A stretch of 6,572 nt of DNA from an uncultured Collinsella sp. (GTDB lineage Bacteria > Actinomycetota > Coriobacteriia > Coriobacteriales > Coriobacteriaceae). The notes under the pieces are model-generated. The model saw nothing but the letters and a program-made list of their open reading frames with translations, did no database searches and was not told where the DNA came from. Positions within the stretch are counted from its first letter, which is position 1. Each line of letters starts with the position of its first letter. Below, piece after piece: positions 1-6,279 of this stretch. Position numbers and translations under genes: made by a program. The DNA is taken from positions 1 through 6,572 of the forward strand of contig CABUZI010000094.1 of assembly GCA_902496005.1 (NCBI GenBank), read 5' to 3'.

Positions 1-47
1 AGGCGGCCACGGACAGAACGGGACGAACAGAAAAGAGCGACGGACGC

Positions 48-1352
48 CTACTCCCCCGCCACGCTCGCGCGCAGCTTGGCGGCGATGGGCTCGGATACCA
101 GCAGGAACACGAGCATGACCACGGAGCACGCCAAGCACACGATCCAGGTGCTCGCAAAGGAGCCCGTGGCATCGAACAGCACGCCCGAGACGATAGCGCC
201 CACGGTGCCGCCGACCATCTCGAGCGAGGTGATAGTGCCCGTGACCTTGCCGAGGTCGGCCATGCCAAACTGCTTGGACGCGGCGATGGTAGGCGTGATG
301 GTGCCCATGCACGTTCCGATACCAAAGCTCACAGCGGCGACAATAGGACCGAGGTCCGTCGTCGGGAAGCACAGCGCCACGCAGGCGATAATGCACGCAA
401 CGGAGCCAAGGATATTGCCAAAGCGCAGGCCAAAGCGGTCATAGATCGCACCGAGCGAAATTTTGGCGACAACGACGGTGACCATATAGGCCGAAAGCAC
501 GGTACCTGCCCACATGGGATCGTGGCCGCCCGTGACGATCTTGGCGCCGTTGACGGTAACGCTCGTCATGTTGGTGACCTGGTTGGGCAAGATGGCGCCG
601 TTAACGAGACCCATAAAGAGGAAGGCGACGACAAGCAGCCAAAACGCCGAGCTCTTCTTGATACGAGACCAGCCGACGCTAACCTCGGGCGCCGTGTGCT
701 CGTCCTTGTCGCCAGCCGTCGAGACGGACGGATCGCCCGGGTTCTCGCCGAGCGGCTTAAGGCCGATCTCGGAAGGTTTGGTGCGGAAGGAGTAGGCCGT
801 GATGGGCAGTGCCGCCACCATGCAGACGGCAGCGAGTACCAGGAACGCAGAGCGCCAGCCAACGCTCACGATAAGCGAGCTCACGATGGGAGACAGAATA
901 GCGCCGCCAAAGCCCGAGCCCGAAAGTGCGATGGAAATGGCAAGGCCGCGTTTGGCGGTAAACCAGTTGGCGGTCACTAGGCTGATGAGCAGACGGGTCG
1001 AGACCACAGCGAAACAGCCCGAAACGGCAAAGAGCACGTAGACCTGCCAAAGCTCACCGACAAAGCTCATGCCCGCGAGCACCGCCGAGGTAGCGATAAC
1101 GGTGAGCGAGCCCAATACGCGGCCACTCACCTTATCGGCAACATGGCCGATAACGAGCGAACCCACGACGCTCACCACGGTGGAGATGGCATTGGAGATG
1201 TTGTACTGCGCAAGGGAAATGCCCAGGTCGCTGACGATGAGCGGCTGGAACAGGCTCATGCAGTTGACGAAAATCGTGTAGCACGTGGCCATGATCACAA
1301 AGCCGGAGGTCACCACGAGCCAGCCGGGGAAGAACTTACGCTGCTGGGGCAT
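48..1352 (-). CDS. MFS transporter, OFA/monocarboxylate-porter-like (12 TM)
   Basis: This is a complete 434-residue major facilitator of usual family length, acting in the cytoplasmic membrane. Hydrophobic segments fit 12 helices in two halves joined by a hydrophilic loop (about residues 190-233). The MFS loop 2-3 motif is visible as GHVADKVSGR (69-78), with its second-half counterpart GAIYDRFGLR (301-310). NWFTAKRGLA (129-138) and PSEIGLKPLGE (193-203), at the end of the first half, resemble signatures of the oxalate:formate antiporter/monocarboxylate porter group, so an organic acid or acyl conjugate is a reasonable substrate guess; the sequence does not prove it. The ATG at 1352 is preceded by AAGGAG (1364-1359) at 6 bases. 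It starts 3 bases after the M20 hydrolase stop, so the two genes form a coupled operon, and the transporter probably handles the hydrolase's substrate or product. The stop is TAG (50-48). Family confident, subgroup moderate, substrate unknown. Confidence -1.
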   Translation of the reverse strand: MPQQRKFFPGWLVVTSGFVIMATCYTIFVNCMSLFQPLIVSDLGISLAQYNISNAISTVVSVVGSLVIGHVADKVSGRVLGSLTVIATSAVLAGMSFVGELWQVYVLFAVSGCFAVVSTRLLISLVTANWFTAKRGLAISIALSGSGFGGAILSPIVSSLIVSVGWRSAFLVLAAVCMVAALPITAYSFRTKPSEIGLKPLGENPGDPSVSTAGDKDEHTAPEVSVGWSRIKKSSAFWLLVVAFLFMGLVNGAILPNQVTNMTSVTVNGAKIVTGGHDPMWAGTVLSAYMVTVVVAKISLGAIYDRFGLRFGNILGSVACIIACVALCFPTTDLGPIVAAVSFGIGTCMGTITPTIAASKQFGMADLGKVTGTITSLEMVGGTVGAIVSGVLFDATGSFASTWIVCLACSVVMLVFLLVSEPIAAKLRASVAGE

Positions 1353-1355
1353 TGG

Positions 1356-2657
1356 TTACTCCTTGTGGTCGGCGATATAGCCCAAAGCGACGGCGGTATA
1401 AGCCGCAGCACCGAGCGGCAGCTCGGCATCGTTAAAACGTGCCTTGGGATGGTGCTGGGCAAAGTGTTCGTCCGTGTCGGTTACGGCCGCGCCCACGGTA
1501 AAGTACGCACTCGGAATCTCGCTCGAGATAAGCGCGAAGTCCTCACTCGCCATGGCATGGAAAAGCGGCAAGAAAGCCGACTTGGGCAGCACTGCGCCCA
1601 CGTAGCCAAGCGACGCCTGAGTCATATCGCTGTCGAGTACAAGCGGCGGAACATCCGAAAGTGTCTCGATGGTCGCCGGCGTACGATATGTCGTGGCAAC
1701 GCCGTTAACGACCTCCGCGATGCGGGTCTTTAGGTGCTCCATGAGCTCAACGTCAAAGCCGCGCAGCGTTCCCTCGAGCACGCAGGTGTCGGGGATGACG
1801 TTGGCCGCCAAGCCACCGGCGAACTTACCAACGGTAAGTGCGACTTCCTTGGCCGCCGGCACCTCGCGGGAGATAAGCTCCTGGAGCGCCAGGTGCACAT
1901 GGACGCCGGCCGTGATGGGATCGATGCAGATCTCGGGGCTCGAGCCATGGCCGCCCTTGCCCTGCAGCGTGATGCGGAAACCGTACACGCCTGAAAGCGC
2001 CGGGCTCCCATAGAGCACCAGGCCGAGCGGCGATTGGCTGTTGACGTGCATGGCAAAGGCAGCCTGGGGGCGCGGGTTCTGCAGCAGGCCATCGGCAATG
2101 GCAGCGCGCGCCCCTTCAAAGGTCTCCTCGCCCGGCTGGAACAGCAACTTCACCGTGGCGTTGGCCTCCACAAGCTCGGCCTCGCGGGCCTTGAGCAGGC
2201 GCGCCGCACCAAGCAGCGCCGTCGCGTGCATATCGTGACCGCAAGCATGCATGCAGCCATTGGTGGATGCAAAGGGCTCGCCGGATTCCTCGACAACGGG
2301 CAGGGCATCCATATCGCCTCGGAGCATGACGACCGTTCCGGCCTGCTCGTCCTTGCACGTGCCATTGCCCTGAACGGCCGCGGCCGCACCGGCACCGATC
2401 AGACCAACGACGCAGGAACCGTCGACGAGCGTGGTATGGGGGATGTCCATCTCGTCCAGACGTGCCTGGATATAGGCAGACGTCTGCGGAAGATTGTTAC
2501 CGAGCTCGGGCATCTGGTGTAGATCGTGTCGCCACGCAGCGAGCTCGTCTGCAAAAGCCTGAGCTTCTGCGACAAGACCGTCGCCGATAGCGGTCTGCGC
2601 CGTTGTGGTAGCCTGAGGCGCTGGTTGCGGTTGAAAATCGGACAGAGCTGGTGCCAT
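1356..2657 (-). CDS. M20D-family metallopeptidase / amidohydrolase
   Basis: This is a 433-residue cytoplasmic hydrolase of the M20D group (hippurate hydrolase, N-acetyl-diaminopimelate deacetylase, IAA-amino-acid hydrolase and AbgA/B-like enzymes), which cut amide bonds of N-acyl amino acids using divalent metals. Motifs in order: RHDLHQMPELG (43-53), RGDMDALPV (113-121), ACGHDMH (138-144) with probable metal ligands Cys139 and His141, QPGEE (174-178) with the catalytic/ligand Glu pair, His204, the lid-domain motif GGHGSSPE (235-242), ASEDF (370-374) and HHPKARF (402-408). All expected active-site residues appear present. It is slightly long because of a polar N-terminal extension of about 30 residues and a hydrophilic insert near 95-106. 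The start chosen is ATG 2657, preceded by GGAGG (2668-2664) at 6 bases; the frame also opens at a TTG at 2711, but that lies upstream of this SD site. It overlaps nothing and is followed 3 bases later by the MFS gene. No signal peptide. Substrate unknown. Confidence -1.
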   Translation of the reverse strand: MAPALSDFQPQPAPQATTTAQTAIGDGLVAEAQAFADELAAWRHDLHQMPELGNNLPQTSAYIQARLDEMDIPHTTLVDGSCVVGLIGAGAAAAVQGNGTCKDEQAGTVVMLRGDMDALPVVEESGEPFASTNGCMHACGHDMHATALLGAARLLKAREAELVEANATVKLLFQPGEETFEGARAAIADGLLQNPRPQAAFAMHVNSQSPLGLVLYGSPALSGVYGFRITLQGKGGHGSSPEICIDPITAGVHVHLALQELISREVPAAKEVALTVGKFAGGLAANVIPDTCVLEGTLRGFDVELMEHLKTRIAEVVNGVATTYRTPATIETLSDVPPLVLDSDMTQASLGYVGAVLPKSAFLPLFHAMASEDFALISSEIPSAYFTVGAAVTDTDEHFAQHHPKARFNDAELPLGAAAYTAVALGYIADHKE

Positions 2658-2663
2658 AGATGC

Positions 2664-2668
2664 CCTCC
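2664..2668 (-). promoter_or_regulatory. Ribosome binding site fixing the M20 hydrolase start
   Basis: GGAGG lies 6 bases upstream of the ATG at 2657. The TTG at 2711 that extends the frame by 18 codons has no comparable site, and this SD sequence would lie inside its coding region. The ATG is therefore the likely start. Confidence -1.
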
Positions 2669-2687
2669 AGTAACGTTTTTGCAGCAA

Positions 2688-2709
2688 GCACTTTGATAGC
2701 GTAAAGTGC
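2688..2709. promoter_or_regulatory. Operator-like inverted repeat upstream of the M20-MFS operon
   Basis: A perfect 7-bp inverted repeat, GCACTTT (2688-2694) and AAAGTGC (2703-2709), is separated by 8 bases and ends about 30 bases before the hydrolase ATG. On the minus strand a third, partial half-site AAAGTAG lies just upstream (about 2720-2714). The total span of 22 bp suits a dimeric helix-turn-helix repressor. It lies in the only space available for a promoter between the upstream terminator and the gene; no good -35/-10 pair is evident, though a weak TACGCT -10 falls inside the dyad. It could also form an RNA stem with an 8-base loop, but no T tract follows, so it is not a terminator. 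The regulatory role is inferred. Confidence -1.
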
Positions 2710-2733
2710 AAGGTACTACTTTAAGGGCGACGC

Positions 2734-2760
2734 ATAAAAAATGCCGCCCCGGGAGGCGGC
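2734..2760 (-). terminator. Rho-independent terminator of the DMT transporter gene
   Basis: On the minus strand a GC-rich hairpin (2760-2743; GCCGCC pairing with GGCGGC, plus a T-G pair, loop of about 4) is followed by A and six consecutive T (2741-2736). It starts 12 bases after the DMT stop codon and separates that gene from the M20-MFS operon, which therefore needs its own promoter in 2669-2733. Confidence -1.
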
Positions 2761-2772
2761 GCAACAAATTGT

Positions 2773-3756
2773 TTACAATTGCGGACGCGGCTTTCGACGC
2801 AAAAAATCGAAATGCGTCTCGCTCAAGATAATCGAAAGAAAGATGAGCGCGAAGCCGGCGAGCAGGCGCGAGGTGAGCGCCTCCCCCATCAGCAGCACCG
2901 AGAACAGTACACCCGAAGGCGACTCCATCGAAAGGAGCAGCGAGCCCGTCGAGGCTGGGACGTGCGCCAATCCAACGTTTTGGATGAGCAGCGCCACGCA
3001 CGTGCAGCCCGCCGAGAGAAAGGCCATCACGCCGATAAAGCTCGGCGTCCACACGGACGCAGGAGCTTGGGTCTCGAACAACAACGACGAGATAAGGCTC
3101 AAGACGCCATTGCCCACAAACATCCAAAACGTGATGACGTTGATGTCCATCTTGCGGCCGTACTTGGCGGTCACCGACATCTGGATGGCAAAGAAGACCG
3201 CGCCGCCCAGCGTAATGGCATCACCGATGTTGAACTCGACGCTATCGAGCGCCACCAGGCCAATGCCCGCCAGACAGAGCAATGCGGCACCCAAGTTGTA
3301 ACGCGTGAGCTTTTCGCCGCTCAGGAAATAGCTCGCAAAGGGCACGAGGATGCAGTACGTACCCGTCAAAAACGCGTTCTTGCCCGCCGTGGTCTGAGCC
3401 AGACCGACTGTCTGCAGGGCGTAGGCGGCCCACATAAGTGCGCCCATGCCAAGTCCGACGATCAGGTTGCGGGCGTTGAGGTGCGCGATGATGCGCTTGT
3501 GGAAGATGACAAACATGACCAACGCCGCAGGCAGAAAGCGCACGTAGAGCAGTTCAAACACCGGAATGGTGCCGAGCGCGTCCTTCATAGTGGTAAAGGA
3601 GTAGCCCCAGATAATCGCCACCGAAAGCAGCAGAACTATCCAGAACAGCGGCGAGCGAGCGCCGGCGCCCCGGGGAATACCGCCCGCGCCCAAATCCTCA
3701 CGGGCCACAGGGCCATCAGGCATGTTTTCGATTTCGTTGGCAGCGTATTGGGCCAT
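2773..3756 (-). CDS. EamA/DMT-family transporter (10 TM)
   Basis: This is a 327-residue member of the drug/metabolite transporter superfamily with two tandem EamA domains, roughly residues 37-170 and 178-314, giving about ten membrane helices; the family is usually 280-330 residues. Typical features are WGYSFTTMKDAL (50-61) in helix 1, a conserved Arg in YVRFLPAAL (71-79), ALQTVGLAQTTAGKNAFLTG (113-132) and the end-of-half motif GEKLTRYNLGAALLCLAGIG (147-166), repeated in weaker form as GEALTSRLLAGFALIFLSII (291-310). A soluble N-terminal tail of about 35 residues precedes helix 1, and the basic C-terminus RRKPRPQL fits the cytoplasmic side. Relatives export or import amino acids, nucleosides or other metabolites; the substrate cannot be read from sequence. 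The ATG at 3756 has GAGGA (3767-3763) at 6 bases; an upstream in-frame GTG at 3771 has no such site. It is transcribed alone, with terminators on both sides. Confidence -1.
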   Translation of the reverse strand: MAQYAANEIENMPDGPVAREDLGAGGIPRGAGARSPLFWIVLLLSVAIIWGYSFTTMKDALGTIPVFELLYVRFLPAALVMFVIFHKRIIAHLNARNLIVGLGMGALMWAAYALQTVGLAQTTAGKNAFLTGTYCILVPFASYFLSGEKLTRYNLGAALLCLAGIGLVALDSVEFNIGDAITLGGAVFFAIQMSVTAKYGRKMDINVITFWMFVGNGVLSLISSLLFETQAPASVWTPSFIGVMAFLSAGCTCVALLIQNVGLAHVPASTGSLLLSMESPSGVLFSVLLMGEALTSRLLAGFALIFLSIILSETHFDFLRRKPRPQL

Positions 3757-3762
3757 GGAACA

Positions 3763-3767
3763 TCCTC
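3763..3767 (-). promoter_or_regulatory. Ribosome binding site fixing the DMT transporter start
   Basis: GAGGA lies 6 bases before the ATG at 3756. The alternative GTG at 3771 would add five residues and place this site within coding sequence, so the ATG is preferred. Confidence -1.
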
Positions 3768-3823
3768 GCACTCAATCTGGGCGTGGTGTCCGCACGCGTA
3801 TGGCTGCGTGCCGCCTCATGGTC

Positions 3824-3860
3824 AAATAAAAACAGGGCGCACCGGACCCCCGGTACGCCC
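3824..3860 (-). terminator. Strong rho-independent terminator between pip-like gene and DMT gene
   Basis: On the minus strand, GGGCG-T-ACCGG (3860-3850) pairs with CCGGT-G-CGCCC (3845-3835) around a 4-base loop, with one internal mismatch. The tail reads TGTTTTTATTT (3834-3824). It is the best terminator of the region and should stop read-through from the Pip-like operon before the DMT gene. It lies about 70 bases upstream of the DMT ATG, so it could instead act as a leader attenuator; no competing anti-terminator pairing was seen. Confidence -1.
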
Positions 3861-3864
3861 CGCT

Positions 3865-3894
3865 ACTGTAGCAACAACCAAGCAGCCCGTGCAA
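3865..3894 (-). promoter_or_regulatory. Candidate sigma-70-type promoter for the DMT gene
   Basis: On the minus strand, TTGCAC (3894-3889), an 18-base spacer and TACAGT (3870-3865) resemble -35 and -10 elements, and the -10 is preceded by an extended TG motif (TGC just before TACAGT). The expected start, near 3858, falls within the 5' arm of the terminator hairpin, which would remove its outer pairs from the RNA. A second possibility is TTGACC (3825-3820) with a 17-base spacer and CATACG (3802-3797); it has the better -35 but a poor -10. Neither is proven. Confidence -1.
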
Positions 3895-3982
3895 TCCAGC
3901 CCGCTAAAGCGTCGGCAAAGTGAACCTCGATGCTCCGGCAATGTCAGCGAAAACGACCCTAAGCGAGCAAGGTGACGTGAAA

Positions 3983-4014
3983 TGAAAGGGCGCTGACCTT
4001 CTGGTCGCGCCCTT
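3983..4014 (-). terminator. Probable terminator or tandem hairpin after the pip-like gene
   Basis: On the minus strand, AAGGGCGC-GACC (4014-4003) pairs with GGTC-A-GCGCCCTT (3998-3986) around the loop AGAA, with a single bulged base. A moderately T-rich sequence, TTTCATTTC, overlaps and follows the 3' arm. It lies about 75 bases after the stop codon. The stem is strong but the tail is only fair, so it is probably a partial terminator or an RNA 3'-end stabiliser backing up the one at 3824-3860. Confidence -1.
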
Positions 4015-4062
4015 GAAATTGAACGTCAGATTGCCGCTTAGGGGCGTTTGCAGCGTCGAGCC

Positions 4063-4090
4063 GTTACGCGGTTTGGTAAAACCGCGTAAC
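4063..4090. repeat. 12-bp perfect inverted repeat at the stop codon of the pip-like gene
   Basis: GTTACGCGGTTT (4063-4074) and AAACCGCGTAAC (4079-4090) are perfect complements around a 4-base centre. The repeat begins at the last base of the TAG stop (4092-4090). No T tract follows on the minus strand, so it does not look like a standard intrinsic terminator. It could be a 3'-end hairpin protecting the mRNA, part of a multi-hairpin terminator, or a protein-binding site. Confidence -1.
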
Positions 4091-6279
4091 TAGATTAATT
4101 TGGTCGACTCCAGCTTTTCGATGATCCAGTCGTTGGCTTTGATGACCGGACGGCGGAAGACGACGCCCAGGGCCAGCGACGGAATCAGATAGCTCGCCAG
4201 AATACCCAGCTCAACCCAGTACTCCATATGGTAGGCGCCTGCCATGGCAGCATGCATGGCGTTGATGCCATGGGTAAACGGCAGGAACGGATAGATCGCC
4301 TGGAACACAGGGCCGGTCATCTCGATGGGGAACGTGCCGCCCGAACCGCCGACCTGCATGACCAGCAGCACAACGGCCAAAGCCTTGCCGATATCGCCAA
4401 ACGAAACCGTAAGCGTGTAGACGATATTGGAGAACACGAGACTCGCGACCCAGCCCGCCAGCACAAACTGCAGCGGGTTGTCGCACTGGATGCCAAAGAA
4501 CAGGATGTCGCCCGCGCACACGAGCGTTGCCTGCAGCAGAGCCAAACCACCAAAGAACAAGTAACGACCCAGGTAGATCTCGTGTAGGCGTACGGGGATG
4601 AGCTCGTTGATAAGCTCATCGTCGACCGAGACCTTCATCATGGCCGCTAGCACGATCGAGCCGACCCAGAGCGACAGAATCGTGTAGAACGGCGCCATGG
4701 CCGAGCCGTAGTTGCGGATCGGATAGACCGGCTTGCGATCGAGCGCGACGGGACCGGAAAGCGACACGGCCAGACCCTCGGGATCGTTGCCAATCATCGT
4801 CTTGATCGTGGCCAGATCGTCCGACATAAGGGCACCGTCGAGCTCGTCCTTAAAGGCACTGATCTTATCGGACGCTTCACCTAGCTGATCGGAAGCCTTG
4901 TTGACCAGCTTGGCGGCCTTGGAGAGGCCCTTCGCCAACGAGCCGGATGCATCGGTGAGGCCACTCACGGCACTATCCAGGTCGCCCGAGATGCCATCAA
5001 GCGAGTCCAGAATGCCCGAAACCGTCTTCTTGAGCTCCTTGGCCTTAACCGAGAACGTGGAATCGTAATCGGATTTGGCACCCGCGATGCCGGCCTTGGC
5101 ATCCGCGATTGCCTGATCGACCTCGGCACGCGACTTATTAACCTCTGCCATGCTGTCAGAGAGAGACTTCGCGGTGGCCGTCAAGTCCTTGGCGTTGTTG
5201 CGATACTCCACAGCAATCCTGCTCAGCGATGTTGCCACAGACTTGAGGCTGTCCTGGAGTTTTTCGTCAGTCACCTGATCGGCAAAGCTGCGGAGCTGGT
5301 CGGCCGTGGCGTCGATATCGTCGGCACGCGTGTTGAGCGCCGCCGCGGCATCGTTGAGCTGGGACACTGTAAGGTCGACATGTTGATTCGCGGCATCAAA
5401 TGCCTTCGCAAGCTCGGCGGACACGTTGTCAAACGAGCCCGCGCTTCCGTCAATCGCGGCATTGATGGCGTCGTTGGCGTCCTTCAGCGCTTCCTTGGAA
5501 TCGCTAATACCGCTCTTGACATGCTCCATCAGCTGCTTCGTTGACTCATCGACCGTGCCCGTCTGCTTGAGCATGCCGCTCGCCGACGTCAGCGAATCGG
5601 ACGTGGAGCTCAAAATGCCCGCCAGCGACGAAGCATTTGCCCGAACGTCTCGCAGGTCCTCAATCGAATCGCCGAGCGTCGAGGACAGGTTGGCGATAAA
5701 GTTACCCACCTGGTCGGTGCTCATGTAATCGAGCAGGCTGGACACCGTCTTAAGACCGATCGTCGTAATGGTCTCGGTAAAAGTTTTGTTAACCTGGCTC
5801 TGGACGGCGCTCGAACCCTTCTCGGTCACGATCTGCGCAATGGCGTTGGCCTTCTGATTCTCGTAGAACTCGATATCGGCATGCTTCACGTCGGTCGAGA
5901 AAAGCGTCATCATGTCAGCGCTAAACGTTTTGGGGATAACGACGGCAGCATAGTACGCGCCCGACTTAACGCCCTCGATAGCCTTTTCGCGATTGTTGAG
6001 CACAACCCAATCGAAGCTCTCGTTGCCGCGTAGGGTGGCGGTCACGTTTTCGCCCACGTTAACCTCGACGGGGATCAAATCGCTCTCGTAACCCTCATCG
6101 GTGTTGACCACGGCGATCTTAAGATTGCCGGTGTTGCCGTACGGATCCCAGCTGCCGGCGATGTTAAACCACGCGTACAGACACGGTACGATAATGAGGC
6201 CCATCACGACAACCAAGCCGATCACGGAGCGAGACACGTTTTGGACATCGCGCTTAAACAGATGCAGGATGTTCTTCAT
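4090..6279 (-). CDS. YhgE/Pip-family membrane protein (ABC-2-like exporter fold)
   Basis: This complete 729-residue protein has the YhgE/Pip layout. A cytoplasmic N-terminus and one membrane helix (about 20-40) lead into the conserved N-terminal block: PCLYAWFNIAGSWDPYGNTG (32-51), LKIAVVNTDEG (53-63) and GAYYAAVVIPKTFSADM (107-123). A long extracytoplasmic region rich in Ala, Ser, Asp and Lys heptads (about 170-490) is predicted to form coiled coil. The C-terminal block has about five or six helices from residue 527 on, with VDDELINELIPVR (552-564), QVGGSGGTFPIE (642-653) and LPFTHGINAMHAAMAG (666-681), as in ABC-2-type permeases. Known relatives are Lactococcus Pip, a phage-infection receptor, and EsaA of Gram-positive type VII secretion; the physiological role of most members is unknown. 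No ATPase is fused. The ATG directly abuts the TAA of the upstream gene and has a near-perfect SD site, so it is the second gene of an operon. Family confident, function open. Confidence -1.
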   Translation of the reverse strand: MKNILHLFKRDVQNVSRSVIGLVVVMGLIIVPCLYAWFNIAGSWDPYGNTGNLKIAVVNTDEGYESDLIPVEVNVGENVTATLRGNESFDWVVLNNREKAIEGVKSGAYYAAVVIPKTFSADMMTLFSTDVKHADIEFYENQKANAIAQIVTEKGSSAVQSQVNKTFTETITTIGLKTVSSLLDYMSTDQVGNFIANLSSTLGDSIEDLRDVRANASSLAGILSSTSDSLTSASGMLKQTGTVDESTKQLMEHVKSGISDSKEALKDANDAINAAIDGSAGSFDNVSAELAKAFDAANQHVDLTVSQLNDAAAALNTRADDIDATADQLRSFADQVTDEKLQDSLKSVATSLSRIAVEYRNNAKDLTATAKSLSDSMAEVNKSRAEVDQAIADAKAGIAGAKSDYDSTFSVKAKELKKTVSGILDSLDGISGDLDSAVSGLTDASGSLAKGLSKAAKLVNKASDQLGEASDKISAFKDELDGALMSDDLATIKTMIGNDPEGLAVSLSGPVALDRKPVYPIRNYGSAMAPFYTILSLWVGSIVLAAMMKVSVDDELINELIPVRLHEIYLGRYLFFGGLALLQATLVCAGDILFFGIQCDNPLQFVLAGWVASLVFSNIVYTLTVSFGDIGKALAVVLLVMQVGGSGGTFPIEMTGPVFQAIYPFLPFTHGINAMHAAMAGAYHMEYWVELGILASYLIPSLALGVVFRRPVIKANDWIIEKLESTKLI

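Larger units (their letters stand above)
3757..4089. other. Intergenic region without a credible gene
   Basis: These 333 bases lie between the pip-like stop and the DMT start. They hold three hairpins (4063-4090, 3986-4014, 3835-3860), a candidate promoter (3894-3865), a small inverted repeat GCACGC/GCGTGC (3792-3797 and 3806-3811) and the DMT ribosome binding site. The stretch 3895-3982 shows no clear element beyond a short CGCTAAAGCG palindrome. A transcript of about 150 bases between the second and third hairpins is possible but unsupported by any recognised RNA family. No open frame here has a convincing ribosome site. Confidence -1.

Noticed and set aside
1..47. Possible terminator after the MFS gene
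   Set aside because: No stable hairpin with a T tract is visible in the 47 bases available; the operon's end may lie outside the window.
522..980. A plus-strand frame of 152 codons within the MFS gene
   Set aside because: It is a shadow of the MFS gene on the opposite strand; its charged composition looks like reverse-complement translation of membrane helices.
2658..2711. Upstream TTG start for the M20 hydrolase (18 extra residues)
   Set aside because: The strong SD site lies between it and the ATG at 2657, and the added region covers the operator-like dyad.
2767..2780. AATTGT-TT-ACAATT palindrome at the DMT stop codon
   Set aside because: It is a short AT-rich dyad overlapping the end of a gene, with a terminator directly behind it; an operator role there makes little sense.
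2399..3127. A 242-codon minus-strand frame spanning the DMT and M20 genes
   Set aside because: It crosses a strong terminator and is out of frame with two well-supported genes, with no recognisable protein features.
3792..3811. Inverted repeat GCACGC/GCGTGC with an 8-base centre in the DMT leader
   Set aside because: It is only 6 bp, in GC-rich sequence where such repeats arise by chance; no riboswitch or operator class was recognised. It is mentioned only as part of the intergenic description.
3772..3819. Possible 15-residue leader peptide (starting MRRHAAIRV) before the DMT gene on the minus strand
   Set aside because: There is no ribosome binding site upstream, no run of a single regulatory amino acid, and no terminator after it; it is too short to support.
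2779..3975. A 398-codon plus-strand open frame opposite the DMT gene
   Set aside because: It is antisense to a clear EamA transporter, its protein is highly charged with no domain character, and it runs across the terminator and promoter region. Long antisense frames are common opposite GC-rich genes.
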